A stretch of 64,000 nucleotides of DNA, from contig NZ_CP077062.1 in the NCBI RefSeq assembly GCF_019039255.1, positions 62,001-126,000 of the forward strand, read 5' to 3'. The notes beneath the pieces are model-generated. The model made no database searches. It saw only the letters and a program-made list of their open reading frames with translations, and had not been told where the DNA came from. The stretch comes from Nocardioides panacis. Lineage in GTDB: Bacteria > Actinomycetota > Actinomycetes > Propionibacteriales > Nocardioidaceae. Below are positions 43,954-53,551 of this stretch, piece by piece. Made by a program: the position numbers and the translations under genes. Position 1 is the first letter of the stretch. Each line of letters begins with the position of its first letter.

Positions 43954-46083
43954 GTGGCTCGACGAGGCCAGCGCCAGTCCGGCGCCCGCCGCACCGCCCC
44001 GCGCACCCAGCGCCGGGTGCGTGACCTGGACAACGACGGCATCATCCCGGTGCTCGCGCGCGCCGTGCGCGAGGTCGAGACCGCCGTCGAGCGGGGTCGC
44101 GTGATGCCCTCGGTGCGCACCAAGTTCCAGATCGTCGCGCTGCTCGTCCGCGAGGAGCGCAACCGGGTCAAGGCCGACACCGAGAGCAGCGAGGCGCACC
44201 GCGGCGAGCAGCTCAAGCGTCTCGACGGGGTCGCCACGATCCTCGCGAAGACCGCCGCCCGCGACACCTCGCTGCTGCAGCTGCTCGCCGAGGACGCGGA
44301 GATCTCCGAGGCCGGCCGCACCCTCAAGCGCGAGATGCTGCAGGCCGCCGGCGTCGAGGCGCCGGTCGAGATCGCGCCCCGCGAGCTGGCCGCCCCGACC
44401 GCCGCCGAGCGTCGCGTCGTGCCCCAGTCCGTGGTCGCGCGACAGCTGGCCAACCCGTTCCTGGCACCCGACTTCTCCAACACGCCGGCCCGCCCGGCCG
44501 CGCCCCGCCGCCTGGCCACCTGGGAGCTGCTCGGCCCGCTGTTCCGGGCGTTCGAGAACGCCGCCGGCGGCGTCTCCTCCTGCATGCCGCTGCCCGATCC
44601 CATCCCGGTCAAGGTGCCGGGCAGCCTCGAGCTGATGCCGCACCAGTCCCGGCTGGTCGCCGCCGCGAAGGCCGGGCACCGCACGTTCCTGCTCGCCGAC
44701 GAGCCCGGCCTCGGCAAGACCGCGCAGGCGCTGCTGGCCGCGGAGGCCGCGAACGCCTACCCGCTGCTGGTCGTCGTCCCGAACGTGGTCAAGACCAACT
44801 GGGCCCGCGAGGCCGGCCTGTGGACCCCGCGCCGCCCGGCGACCGTGATCCACGGCGACGGTGACTCGATCGACGGGTTCGCCGACATCGTCGTGGTCAA
44901 CTACGAGGTCCTCGACCGGCACGTCGGCTGGCTCGGCGACCTCGGCTTCCGGGGCATGGTCGTCGACGAGGCGCACTTCATCAAGAACAAGACCTCGCAG
45001 CGCTCGCAGCACGTGCTGCAGCTCTCCGAGCGGATCCGGACCCGGGTCGCGCGCCCGCTGCTGATGGCGCTGACCGGCACCCCGCTGATCAACGACATCG
45101 AGGACTTCCGCGCCATCTGGCAGTTCCTCGGCTGGATCGACGACAAGAAGCCGCGCGCCGAGCTGATGGAGGCGCTGGAGGAGACCGGCCTGACGCCGCT
45201 CGACCCGAGCTTCTACCCCGCCGCCCGCAAGAGCGTGATCGACCTCGGCATCGTCCGTCGCCGCAAGGTGGACGTGGCCGCCGACATCCCGGCCCGCCGG
45301 ATCGCGGACCTGCCCGTCGAGCTCGAGGGCGAGGTCGGCCGCTCGATCCGGGAGGCCGAGCGTGAGCTGGCCCGCCGGCTGGTGTCGCGCTACCGGACCG
45401 CCCTGGAGACCCGGACCTCCGGCACCGTGGTCGAGGGCATCGACCACGAGCTGGTGCGCCGGGTCGCCACCTGGGAGCGGGAGGACACCACCACGACCGC
45501 GACCGGCGAGAACGTGTTCGGCATGATGCGACGCATCGGCCAGGCCAAGTCCGGCCTCGCCGCCGACTACGCCGCGCAGCTCGCCCGCAGCGTCGGCAAG
45601 GTGGTCTTCTTCGCCAAGCACGTCGACGTGATGGACGTGGCCGAGGAGACCTTCGCCAAGCGCGGCATCGGGTACGCCTCGATCCGCGGCGACCAGACCA
45701 CCCGGACCCGGCAGAAGAACATCGACGCGTTCGTGAACGACCCCGACGTCCATGTCGCGGTGTGCTCGCTGACCGCGGCGGGCGTCGGCCTGAACCTCCA
45801 GGTCGCCTCCAACGTCGTGCTGGCCGAGCTGTCCTGGACCGACGCCGAGCAGACGCAGGCGATCGACCGGGTGCACCGGATCGGCCAGGCCGAGCCGGTC
45901 ACCGCCTGGCGGATCATCGCCTCGCAGACCATCGACACCAAGATCGCCGAGCTGATCGACAGCAAGGCCGGGCTCGCGGCCCGGGCCCTCGACGGCTCCG
46001 ACGAGGAGATCTCCTCCTCCGCGGACGTCCAGCTCGAGGCCCTCGTGGCGCTGCTCACCGAGGCGCTCTCCACCCCGGAGTGA
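43954..46083 (+). CDS. SNF2-family DEAD/DEAH-box helicase
   Basis: GTG 43954 follows GGAGGAGGAG. The 709-residue protein has an N-terminal 200-residue actinobacterial extension, basic then helical (RKGQRQSGARR-like start, QIVALLVREERNRVK). The Snf2 ATPase follows: Q motif ELMPHQSRLVAAA, Walker A DEPGLGKTAQA (about residue 250), DEAH at VVDEAHFIKN (about 338), and LTGTPLINDIEDF. The second lobe has VVFFAKHVDVMDVAEE, SLTAAGVGLNLQVAS and AIDRVHRIGQAEPV (motif VI, about 635). Such enzymes remodel nucleic-acid/protein complexes; the target here is unknown. Confidence 0.92.
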   Translation: MARRGQRQSGARRTAPRTQRRVRDLDNDGIIPVLARAVREVETAVERGRVMPSVRTKFQIVALLVREERNRVKADTESSEAHRGEQLKRLDGVATILAKTAARDTSLLQLLAEDAEISEAGRTLKREMLQAAGVEAPVEIAPRELAAPTAAERRVVPQSVVARQLANPFLAPDFSNTPARPAAPRRLATWELLGPLFRAFENAAGGVSSCMPLPDPIPVKVPGSLELMPHQSRLVAAAKAGHRTFLLADEPGLGKTAQALLAAEAANAYPLLVVVPNVVKTNWAREAGLWTPRRPATVIHGDGDSIDGFADIVVVNYEVLDRHVGWLGDLGFRGMVVDEAHFIKNKTSQRSQHVLQLSERIRTRVARPLLMALTGTPLINDIEDFRAIWQFLGWIDDKKPRAELMEALEETGLTPLDPSFYPAARKSVIDLGIVRRRKVDVAADIPARRIADLPVELEGEVGRSIREAERELARRLVSRYRTALETRTSGTVVEGIDHELVRRVATWEREDTTTTATGENVFGMMRRIGQAKSGLAADYAAQLARSVGKVVFFAKHVDVMDVAEETFAKRGIGYASIRGDQTTRTRQKNIDAFVNDPDVHVAVCSLTAAGVGLNLQVASNVVLAELSWTDAEQTQAIDRVHRIGQAEPVTAWRIIASQTIDTKIAELIDSKAGLAARALDGSDEEISSSADVQLEALVALLTEALSTPE

Positions 46084-46091
46084 CTTCCGGG

Positions 46092-47018
46092 TCAGCGGGT
46101 GCTGACCCGGAACGCGGAGTACGTCGTGCTCGACGTCGGCGGCGTCGTGAACCGGGCGTTCGGCAGGTACAGCGACCGGCCCGTGCGGGCGATCGTGGTG
46201 GGCACGTCGAAGTGCCGCGACCTGATCGTGTCCACCAGCCGGCCGCGGGTGCCCGCACCGTTGAGGTGCACGACGGCGACCCGGTCGAGCTGGTTCTGGA
46301 CGGCGTACAGGGTCCGGCGGTGCAGCAGCAGCCCGTCGCCGTCGGTGAGCAGGGCGCCGCCGAGGTGCACCCGCCGCGCGACCCCGGTCGCCGGGTCGAC
46401 CCGGAACAGGAAGCCGGTCGAGGTCTGCACGACGAGCAGCGCCCGGCCGTCCGGGGTGCGGGCGATGCCGTTCGCGTTCAGGTCGGCGGTCTGTTTCCAC
46501 GCGCCGCCCAGCGAGATGCCCGTGACCTGCTTCGGGCGGGCCAGCCTCCGGCCGAGCGGGACGCGGTACAGCTCGGGGTTGGTGGAGTCGGTGAAGTACG
46601 CCGCCCGCGGGGTCAGCACCACGTCGTTGACGAACGTCGGGCGCGCGTCGGTGAACTGGTAGGTGCGCAGCACCTTGCCGGTGCGGGTGTCGACGACCCG
46701 GCCGTCGCCCCCGGTGCCGCCGGCCACGAACAGCCGGCCGTGGCCGTCGACCTTCATGCCGAGCGACGGGCTGCCGACCGCCTTGCTGAGCACCCGGCCC
46801 GTGCCGGTGCGCAGGTCGGCGGTGTAGATCGCGCCGGTGGCCCGCGACCCGAAGTAGGCGCGGTGGCCGCTGATCGCGATGCCCTCGGGCTGGAAGCCGT
46901 CCGGGAGCGGGAGGCGGTCGCGCGGCGGCCGGGCCTGCGCCACCGGCGCGGTGAGCAGGGTGGCCAGCAGGGCGGTGAGGAGCACGAGTGCGGAGCGGCG
47001 GAGCGCGGTCGGCGTCAT
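46092..47018 (-). CDS. Secreted SMP-30/NHL-type beta-propeller protein
   Basis: ATG 47018 (AGGGA upstream) gives 308 residues with a signal peptide cut after AQA, near residue 29. The rest is a six-bladed propeller: FQPEGIAISGHRAYFGS, GMKVDGHGRLFVAGGTGG, FVNDVVLTPRAAYFTDST, LNANGIARTPDGRALLVVQT and LYAVQNQLDRVAVVHL are successive blades, like gluconolactonase/SMP-30 or strictosidine-synthase-type proteins. Acidic metal ligands of SMP-30 are partly kept (E in PEGIA, N in FVND and LNANG). It is convergent with the helicase gene, 8 bases apart. The substrate is unknown. Confidence 0.78.
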   Translation of the reverse strand: MTPTALRRSALVLLTALLATLLTAPVAQARPPRDRLPLPDGFQPEGIAISGHRAYFGSRATGAIYTADLRTGTGRVLSKAVGSPSLGMKVDGHGRLFVAGGTGGDGRVVDTRTGKVLRTYQFTDARPTFVNDVVLTPRAAYFTDSTNPELYRVPLGRRLARPKQVTGISLGGAWKQTADLNANGIARTPDGRALLVVQTSTGFLFRVDPATGVARRVHLGGALLTDGDGLLLHRRTLYAVQNQLDRVAVVHLNGAGTRGRLVDTIRSRHFDVPTTIARTGRSLYLPNARFTTPPTSSTTYSAFRVSTR

Positions 47019-47074
47019 GGCGGGATCCCTTCGTCGCCCCCAACCTAAGCGGGCCGGCGCGGCCCCCGCCAGGG

Positions 47075-48805
47075 TCAGCCGCGCAGCAGCGCCAGGGCCG
47101 CCCGCACCACGTCCCCGTCGATCTTGAGCACCTCGCGGTCGTAGGTGAGCAGCCCGTTGAGCTCGTCCTCCACGTCGGACAGCTGGGTGTAGACGGTGGC
47201 CGCCAGACCCCCCGGTACGTCGACCGCGAGCCGTTCGTGCAGCCGGGTGAACGACGCGGCCAGGCCCGGGCCGCTGTCCTCGTGGCCGTAGCCGAAGTCC
47301 ACCTCGTCGTCGTGCACGTGACCGGTGACGGGCAGGCTGTGGCCGCCGTACTCGCTCAGCGCGACGGCCCGGTGGTCGCGCCGCCGGGGCAGCCGGAACG
47401 GCTTCGCGTAGACGTGCAGACTGCGCAGGTCCCCGGCGCCCTGGTCGTGCCAGCCGCTGGCGTGGTCGACCAGGCGGGTGGGGTCCAGGTCCCGGACCCG
47501 GTCGGCGACGGCGGCCGCGTCGAACTGCCCCCAGCCCTCGTTGAACGGGACCCAGCAGGCGATGGACGCGACGTTGCGCAGGTGCTCGACCGTCCGGCGC
47601 AGCTCCTCGTGGAACAGCGCCCGGCCGGTCTCGTCGGCGCGGCCGGTCAGCGCGCGCCACCGGGTGTCGGGCAGCCGGATCGGGAACCTCCCCGGCCAGG
47701 TCACCGCGGCGGTGCGGTAGCGGCCGCCGCCGTTCACCACGTCCTGCCAGACCAGCATCCCGAGCCGGTCGCAGTGGGCGTACCACCGCAGCGGCTCGAC
47801 CTTGACGTGCTTGCGGAGCATCGTGAACCCGAGCCGCTTCATCGTCGCGATGTCGTGCACCATCGCCTCGTCGGACGGGGCGGTGAGCAGCCCGTCGGGC
47901 CAGTACCCCTGGTCGAGCACGCCCACGTGCGGGTAGGGCACCCCGTTGAGCAGCAGCCGGGGCACCCCGTTGGCGTCCGGGCCGACCGCGAAGGACCGCA
48001 TCGCGACGTACGACGTAACGCGGTCCTGGCCGAGCTCGACGGTGACGTCGTGCAGGAACGGGTCCTCGGGCGTCCAGGGGTGCGGGTCGTCGAGCTGGAC
48101 CCACGCCGTCCCGCCGGCGGGCACCCGGTGCTCCTGCCCGCCGACGAGCACCCGGGCCACGCCGCCGGACGCGTGCACGGTGACCTCGACGGACCCGTCC
48201 GCGAGGTGCGGCACGAGGGTCAGCGCCTCGACGTGCAGGGCCGGCACGGCCTCGAGCCAGACGGTCTGCCAGATGCCGGACTGCGCGGTGTACCAGATGC
48301 CGCCGCGGTGCAGCCGCTGCTTGCCCGACGCGTGCTGGGCGCCGTCGCTCCGGTCCCGTACGTCGACCACCAGCTCGTTGTCACCCGGCCGCAGCGCGGC
48401 GGTCACGTCGCACGCGAACGGCAGGTAGCCGCCCTCGTTGGCGCCGACCTCGACGCCGTTGAGCCGCACCGTGCAGGTCTGGTCGACGGCCCCGAAGTGC
48501 AGCAGCACCCGGCCGTCCACGGCGCGGAACCCGTCCGGCAGCCGCAGCGTGCGCCGGTAGGTCAGCCGCTCGTCGGGCTGCAGCTGCCGGCCCACCCGGG
48601 ACAGCGGCGCCTCGGGGCTGAACGGGACGACGATGCGCCCGTCGTACCGCGTGGGGAGCGGGGCGCCGGCGGGCGTGATGGCGTAGTCCCACCAGCCGTT
48701 GAGGTTGAGGTAGCTGTCCCGGACCAGCTGCGGGCGCGGGTACTCCGGCAGCACGGCGAGGGGGTCGAGGCGACGGCCCCACCGGGTGATCAGGTCGCGG
48801 CGCAC
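47075..48805 (-). CDS. Glycoside hydrolase family 2 protein
   Basis: A 576-residue enzyme without a signal peptide, so probably cytoplasmic. The N-terminal sugar-binding domain starts NLNGWWDYAITPAGAPLP and includes TVRLNGVEVGANEGGYLPFACDV. A beta-sandwich domain lies near residues 185-275. The TIM barrel contains YAHCDRLGMLVWQDVVN, the acid/base Glu in WVPFNEGWGQF and the nucleophile Glu in LSEYGG. The substrate is likely a beta-linked hexoside, but sequence alone does not decide it. GTG 48805 lies 6 bases after GATACT on the minus strand, suggesting a leaderless mRNA. Confidence 0.88.
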   Translation of the reverse strand: MRRDLITRWGRRLDPLAVLPEYPRPQLVRDSYLNLNGWWDYAITPAGAPLPTRYDGRIVVPFSPEAPLSRVGRQLQPDERLTYRRTLRLPDGFRAVDGRVLLHFGAVDQTCTVRLNGVEVGANEGGYLPFACDVTAALRPGDNELVVDVRDRSDGAQHASGKQRLHRGGIWYTAQSGIWQTVWLEAVPALHVEALTLVPHLADGSVEVTVHASGGVARVLVGGQEHRVPAGGTAWVQLDDPHPWTPEDPFLHDVTVELGQDRVTSYVAMRSFAVGPDANGVPRLLLNGVPYPHVGVLDQGYWPDGLLTAPSDEAMVHDIATMKRLGFTMLRKHVKVEPLRWYAHCDRLGMLVWQDVVNGGGRYRTAAVTWPGRFPIRLPDTRWRALTGRADETGRALFHEELRRTVEHLRNVASIACWVPFNEGWGQFDAAAVADRVRDLDPTRLVDHASGWHDQGAGDLRSLHVYAKPFRLPRRRDHRAVALSEYGGHSLPVTGHVHDDEVDFGYGHEDSGPGLAASFTRLHERLAVDVPGGLAATVYTQLSDVEDELNGLLTYDREVLKIDGDVVRAALALLRG

Positions 48806-48820
48806 CCAGGGAGTATCCCT

Positions 48821-48870
48821 GAGTTGTCAGGCGGTGAGGCGGCCGGAGCCGATCCAGCGCCTGACAACTC
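48821..48870. repeat. 13-bp perfect inverted repeat between GH2 and msrA genes
   Basis: GAGTTGTCAGGCG (48821-48833) pairs with CGCCTGACAACTC (48858-48870) across 24 bases. It lies immediately after the msrA stop and before the GH2 gene on the minus strand, so it could end the msrA transcript. It also sits just upstream of the GH2 -10, so a dimeric regulator site is possible. GTCAGGCGGT occurs again at 48876-48885, inside the msrA end. Confidence 0.5.
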
Positions 48871-48876
48871 GGTGGG

Positions 48877-49530
48877 TCAGGCGGTCTTCGGGAAGGGGAC
48901 GCCCGTGGCCGAGTGGCACCGGTAGCCGTGCGGGTTCTTCGCGAGGTACTGCTGGTGCACGTCCTCGGCGTAGTAGTACGTCGGCGACGGCTTGATCTCG
49001 GTGGTGATCGCGCCGTACCCGCGCTCGAGCAGCAACGGCTCGTACGCCGCCCGCAGCCGCTTCGCGGTCTCCGCCTGCTCGTCGCTCAGCGTGTAGACCG
49101 CCGAGCGGTACTGGGTGCCGATGTCGTTGCCCTGGCGCATGCCCTGGGTCGGGTCGTGGAACTCGAAGAACGCCTTGACCAGGTCCGCGTAGTCGACCTT
49201 CGACGGGTCGAACACGACCCGGACGGCCTCGGTGTGACCGGTCTGGCCGGAGCACACCTCCTCGTAGGAGGGGTGCGGGGTGCTGCCGCCGGCGTACCCG
49301 ACGGACGTCGACCAGACGCCCGGCGTCCGCCAGAAGATCTCCTCGGCGCCCCAGAAGCAGCCCAGCCCGAAGACCGCGACCTCGAAGCCCTCGGGGATGT
49401 TGTCCTCGTTCGTCACGACGGGGGTGCCCAGCACGACGTGGTGCTCGGCGAGCGTGAACCACTGCTCGGTGCGGCCCTTGAGGGCCTGGTCCGGCGTGGG
49501 CATCTCGAGCTTGCGGCGGTTGAACAGCAC
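48877..49530 (-). CDS. msrA: Peptide-methionine (S)-S-oxide reductase MsrA
   Basis: GTG 49530 follows GAGGAG. The 217-residue protein reduces the S form of methionine sulfoxide in proteins. The catalytic motif [13 protein letters not shown] carries the nucleophilic Cys. [26 protein letters not shown] and [13 protein letters not shown] are further signatures, and resolving-Cys candidates lie near the end (GYRCHS). The first 45 residues are the typical MsrA extension ([21 protein letters not shown]). It is divergent from the cystathionine gamma-synthase gene, with 84 bases between. Confidence 0.96.
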   Translation of the reverse strand: MLFNRRKLEMPTPDQALKGRTEQWFTLAEHHVVLGTPVVTNEDNIPEGFEVAVFGLGCFWGAEEIFWRTPGVWSTSVGYAGGSTPHPSYEEVCSGQTGHTEAVRVVFDPSKVDYADLVKAFFEFHDPTQGMRQGNDIGTQYRSAVYTLSDEQAETAKRLRAAYEPLLLERGYGAITTEIKPSPTYYYAEDVHQQYLAKNPHGYRCHSATGVPFPKTA

Positions 49531-49614
49531 TGTCACTCCTCGGGGTCGGTCAGGTGGTTCGCCGTGTACAACGCGCCGGACTGCTCGATCCTTCCCGGCG
49601 ATAGGCTCCCCGGC

Positions 49615-50799
49615 ATGACCGAGCAGACCCCCGAGCACGCCCAGAAGTCCGGTTTCGAGACGCGGGCGATCCACGCCGGCTACGAGCCCGACGAGATGAC
49701 CGGTGCGGTGATCCCGCCCATCTATGCGACCAGCACCTACAAGCAGGACGGCGTCGGCGGGATGCGCGGCGGCTACGAGTACTCCCGCAGCGGCAACCCG
49801 ACCCGCACCGCCCTGGAGGGCAACATCGCGGCCCTCGAGGAGGGGGAGCGCGGGTTCGCGTTCGCCAGCGGGCTGGCCGCCGAGCACACCCTGCTCCAGT
49901 CGCTGTGCCGTCCCGGCGACCACGTGGTGATCCCCGACGACGCGTACGGCGGCACCTACCGGCTGTTCGCGAAGGTCGAGCAGCCCTGGGGCCTGGCGCA
50001 CACCGCCGCACCGGTGTCCGACGTGGACGCCATGCGGGCGGCGATCCGGCCCGGCGAGACGAAGGTGGTCTGGGTCGAGACCCCCACCAACCCGCTGCTG
50101 AACATCGGCGACATCGAGGCGCTCGCCGCCGTCGCGCACGACGCCGGCGCGCTGCTCGTGGTGGACAACACCTTCGCGTCGCCGTACCTCCAGCAGCCGC
50201 TCACCCTCGGCGCCGACGTCGTCGTGCACTCGACCACGAAGTACTGCGGCGGGCACTCCGACGTCGTCGGCGGCGCCCTCGTGGTCCGCGACCTCGACGT
50301 CGCCGAGAAGGTCGCCTTCCACCAGAACTCCATCGGCGCGGTGGCCGGCCCGTTCGACGCCTGGCTGACCCTGCGCGGCCTCAAGACCCTCGCGGTCCGG
50401 ATGGACCGGCACTGCGACAACGCGGAGAAGGTCGTGGAGTTCCTCGCCGGCGACCCGCGCGTGGCGCAGGTCGTCTACCCCGGCCTGCCCGAGCACCCCG
50501 GGCACGCGGTCGCGAGCCGCCAGATGAAGCGGTACGGCGGCATCGTGTCGTTCCGGGTCGCGGGCGGGGAGCAGCAGGCCCTGGACACGTGCGGCCGGGC
50601 GAAGGTGTTCACCCTCGCCGAGTCGCTGGGCGGCATCGAGTCGCTGATCGAGCACCCGGGCCGGATGACGCACGCCTCGGTGGCCGGCACCGCGCTCGAG
50701 GTGCCCTCCGACCTGATCCGGCTCTCGGTGGGCATCGAGACCGTCGAGGACCTGCTGGCCGACCTCGACCAGGCCCTCGGCGCCGGACCCGTTGGCTGA
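49615..50799 (+). CDS. metB: Cystathionine gamma-synthase (or gamma-lyase)
   Basis: A 394-residue PLP enzyme of the Cys/Met metabolism family. [29 protein letters not shown] is the classic N-terminus; [14 protein letters not shown] binds PLP phosphate from the neighbouring subunit; [13 protein letters not shown] and [12 protein letters not shown] (PLP Lys) follow; and [16 protein letters not shown] closes the site. Synthase and lyase are hard to separate by sequence. TAGGCT (49602-49607) ends 7 bases before ATG 49615, so it is probably leaderless. With cbs at 38635 it would cover transsulfuration. Confidence 0.93.
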   Translation: MTEQTPEHAQKSGFETRAIHAGYEPDEMTGAVIPPIYATSTYKQDGVGGMRGGYEYSRSGNPTRTALEGNIAALEEGERGFAFASGLAAEHTLLQSLCRPGDHVVIPDDAYGGTYRLFAKVEQPWGLAHTAAPVSDVDAMRAAIRPGETKVVWVETPTNPLLNIGDIEALAAVAHDAGALLVVDNTFASPYLQQPLTLGADVVVHSTTKYCGGHSDVVGGALVVRDLDVAEKVAFHQNSIGAVAGPFDAWLTLRGLKTLAVRMDRHCDNAEKVVEFLAGDPRVAQVVYPGLPEHPGHAVASRQMKRYGGIVSFRVAGGEQQALDTCGRAKVFTLAESLGGIESLIEHPGRMTHASVAGTALEVPSDLIRLSVGIETVEDLLADLDQALGAGPVG

Positions 50800-50800
50800 G

Positions 50801-52225
50801 GTGCCCGAGCCGCACCCCGACCGGCGGGTCGTCGCCTGCGTGGACTTCGGATCCACGTTCACCAAGGCGGCCCTGGTCGACGTCGGCACCGGCGAGCTGC
50901 TGGCGTCGGCCGACCACCGGACCACGATCGACACCGACGTCCTCGACGGCTGGGACGCCTGCCTGGCCCAGCTGGTGGCGGTCGACCCGCGGGCCGCGGG
51001 GGCCGAGGTGCTGGCCTGCTCCTCGGCCGGGGGCGGGCTGCGGATCGCGGTCGTCGGCAACGAGGCCCTGGTCACCGCCGAGGCCGGCCGCCGGGTCGCG
51101 CTGTCCAGCGGCGGCCGGGTGGTGCACGTGGCCAGCGGGCGGCTGACCCGCGCGGGCCTGCACGAGCTGCGGGCGGCCCGCCCGGACGTGGTGCTGCTCG
51201 TCGGCGGCACGGACGGCGGCAACGCCGAGGTGCTGCTGGCCTGCGCCACGACGCTGGCGAGGGCCCGCTGGCGGAAGCCGGTCGTCGTCGCCGGCAACGT
51301 GGACGCCCAGCCCGAGGTCGCCGCGCTGCTCGAGGCCTCCGGGACCCCGCACGTGCTCGCCGACAACGTGGTCCCGCAGATCGGCGTGCTCGCCCCGGAG
51401 CCGGCGCGCGCGGCGATCCGGGAGATGTTCCTGCGGCACGTGATCGGCGGCAAGCACCTGTCCAGGCGCGCCGACCCCTCGACGGGCACCGGCGCGTTCC
51501 TCCGGATGGTCCGCGGCGCCACGCCCGACGTCGTGCTGACCGCGGTCGAGCTGCTGGCCGGCGGCCTCGACGGCGAGCGGCCGGGAGCCGGGGACGTGGT
51601 CGTGGTCGACGTGGGCGGGGCCACCACCGACGTGCACTCGGTGATCGAGCTCGATCCCGAGGACGCCGGCCTGGCCCGCGAGGTGGTCGCCACCGTCCCG
51701 GTCAGCCGGACCGTCGAGGGCGACCTCGGGATGCGCTGGAGCGCCGTGCACACCGTCGAGGAGGGTCTCGCGGCCGGGCTGGTCGAGGACGCCGACCGGA
51801 TGCGTGCCGCCGCCGGCGTACGACGGGCCGACCCCGCGTTCCTGCCCGGCTCCGAGGCGGAGCGTCACGACGACGAGGCGATCGCCACCGCCGCGGTAGG
51901 GGTGGCGCTGCGCCGGCACGCGGGACGGTCCCAGGTGGCGTACTCGTCGGCCGGGCGCGTCGTGGAGCGCAGCGGCAAGGACCTGCGCGAGGTCGACCTG
52001 CTCGTCGGGTCCGGCGGGGTGCTGCGCAACAACCCCGACGAGGTCGCCGAGCGCGTCCTCGGGTCGGTCACCGGGGAGGACGTGCCGGGCGGCTGGCAGC
52101 TGCCGCGCGCGCCGCGCACGCTGGTCGACCACGACTACGTGCTGGCCGCGGCCGGCCTGCTCGCCCCGACCCACCCGGAGGCCGCGCACGCCCTTCTGGC
52201 GCGGCTGCGAGGGGCCACCGCATAG
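50801..52225 (+). CDS. glmL: GlmL/MutL-family ASKHA ATPase
   Basis: GTG 50801, one base after the metB stop, gives 474 residues; a TTG at 50792 would overlap metB. The protein is an actin-like ATPase with [18 protein letters not shown] (phosphate 1), [18 protein letters not shown], and [18 protein letters not shown] (phosphate 2). It matches methylaspartate mutase accessory proteins (GlmL/MutL), which reactivate or chaperone adenosylcobalamin-dependent carbon-skeleton or amino mutases. No mutase genes lie nearby, so the partner is elsewhere or the role differs. Confidence 0.82.
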   Translation: MPEPHPDRRVVACVDFGSTFTKAALVDVGTGELLASADHRTTIDTDVLDGWDACLAQLVAVDPRAAGAEVLACSSAGGGLRIAVVGNEALVTAEAGRRVALSSGGRVVHVASGRLTRAGLHELRAARPDVVLLVGGTDGGNAEVLLACATTLARARWRKPVVVAGNVDAQPEVAALLEASGTPHVLADNVVPQIGVLAPEPARAAIREMFLRHVIGGKHLSRRADPSTGTGAFLRMVRGATPDVVLTAVELLAGGLDGERPGAGDVVVVDVGGATTDVHSVIELDPEDAGLAREVVATVPVSRTVEGDLGMRWSAVHTVEEGLAAGLVEDADRMRAAAGVRRADPAFLPGSEAERHDDEAIATAAVGVALRRHAGRSQVAYSSAGRVVERSGKDLREVDLLVGSGGVLRNNPDEVAERVLGSVTGEDVPGGWQLPRAPRTLVDHDYVLAAAGLLAPTHPEAAHALLARLRGATA

Positions 52226-52234
52226 CCTGACCCC

Positions 52235-53488
52235 ATGGGAGTAGGGAGCAGGGTGACGTCGGGCATGTCCCGTCTCAAGCTCACCCAGCAGCGCAAGTCC
52301 GACGAGCGGTTCGCCGAGCGGTTCGCCCAGCAGTGGGCCTCCATGCGTGCCGAGCGGAAGCCCGAGGAACCGGTCGGCATCCGGGCGGGAGTGACGAACT
52401 ACAGCCGTGCCCAGGTGCCCTACGGCATGGACCTGGCCGCGGCCTGGTCCTGGCGCTTCCTGGTGCTGGTCGCCGCGGGGTACATCGTGGCCCGCGGCAT
52501 CTCGATGTTCTCGGTGGTGGTGTTCCCGCTGGTGATCGCGCTGCTGCTGACCGCGCTCGTCGTACCGGTGGTGGAGGCGCTGGTCCGGCTGCACATCCCG
52601 CGCGGGGTGGCGGCGCTGCTCGCGGTGATCGGCAGCATCGCGCTGATCGCGCTGCTGCTGACGTTCGCGGGCCAGCAGATCGCGCAGGGGGCCAGCGACC
52701 TGTCCAAGCAGGTGGTCACCGGCCTCGAGCAGATCCGGGTCTGGCTCAAGACCGGCCCGCTGCAGGCCAGCGACAGCCAGATCAACGCCTACCTGAAGTC
52801 CGCCCAGGACGCCGTCACGTCCTCGAACACCAAGATCGTCAGCCGGCTCACCGAGGTGGGCACGGCGGTCAGCCACATCGTGGCGGGCTTCTTCATCATC
52901 TTGTTCGCGACCTACTTCTTCCTCGCCGACGGCAACCGGATCTGGTCGTGGGTGGTCCGGATCTTCCCGCGCGCGTCCCGCTCCCGCGCGGACTCCTCGG
53001 GCCGGATCGCCTGGACCTCGCTGACCGCGTTCGTCCGGGCGACCGTGCTGGTCGCGTTCACCGACGCGGTCGGCGTGATGATCGTGGCGGCGATCCTGGG
53101 GGTGCCGTTCGTCTTCGCGATCGGCGTGCTGGTGTTCATCGGCGCCTTCATCCCGATGATCGGCGCGCTGCTGTCCGGCTCGGTGGCGGTGCTGGTCGCG
53201 CTGGTCGCCCAGGGCCCGGTCGTCGCGCTGATCATGCTCGGCGGCGTGGTCGCCGTGCAGCAGCTCGAGGCGCACGTCCTGCAGCCGTTCCTGATGGGCC
53301 GGCTGGTCTCGGTGCACCCGCTCGGCGTGATCGTGGCGATCGCGATGGGGGTGCTGGTCGCGGGCATCGCCGGCGCGCTGGTCGCCGTCCCCCTGGTCGC
53401 CGCCCTGAACGCGGTGGTGCTGCACCTCGCGGACACCGCCCGCACCGAGCGCGAGGTCGAGCAGGAACCGCTCGGCGACGCCACCTGA
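52235..53488 (+). CDS. AI-2E-family (TqsA-like) transporter
   Basis: A 417-residue membrane protein. After a 65-residue polar N-terminus come about seven or eight hydrophobic segments: FSVVVFPLVIALLLTALVVPVV, GVAALLAVIGSIALIALLLTF, then the family's long periplasmic helix region and GVPFVFAIGVLVFIGAFIPMIGALLSG, with VQQLEAHVLQPFLMGRLVSVHPL as the clearest signature. Members export signals, ions or other small compounds; the substrate is unknown. TAGCCT (52223-52228) ends 6 bases before ATG 52235, and its TAG is also the glmL stop codon. Confidence 0.9.
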   Translation: MGVGSRVTSGMSRLKLTQQRKSDERFAERFAQQWASMRAERKPEEPVGIRAGVTNYSRAQVPYGMDLAAAWSWRFLVLVAAGYIVARGISMFSVVVFPLVIALLLTALVVPVVEALVRLHIPRGVAALLAVIGSIALIALLLTFAGQQIAQGASDLSKQVVTGLEQIRVWLKTGPLQASDSQINAYLKSAQDAVTSSNTKIVSRLTEVGTAVSHIVAGFFIILFATYFFLADGNRIWSWVVRIFPRASRSRADSSGRIAWTSLTAFVRATVLVAFTDAVGVMIVAAILGVPFVFAIGVLVFIGAFIPMIGALLSGSVAVLVALVAQGPVVALIMLGGVVAVQQLEAHVLQPFLMGRLVSVHPLGVIVAIAMGVLVAGIAGALVAVPLVAALNAVVLHLADTARTEREVEQEPLGDAT

Positions 53489-53504
53489 CCCGTCCCGTGA
53501 CGAC

Positions 53505-53538
53505 GAGAGCCCGGACCCCACCAGGGGTCCGGGCTCTC
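53505..53538 (+). terminator. Strong bidirectional hairpin terminator
   Basis: GAGAGCCCGGACCCC (53505-53519) pairs perfectly with GGGGTCCGGGCTCTC (53524-53538) around an ACCA loop. It lies between the convergent AI-2E-family and MFS genes and has no T tract. Confidence 0.88.
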
Positions 53539-53551
53539 GTGCGAGGCGGGA

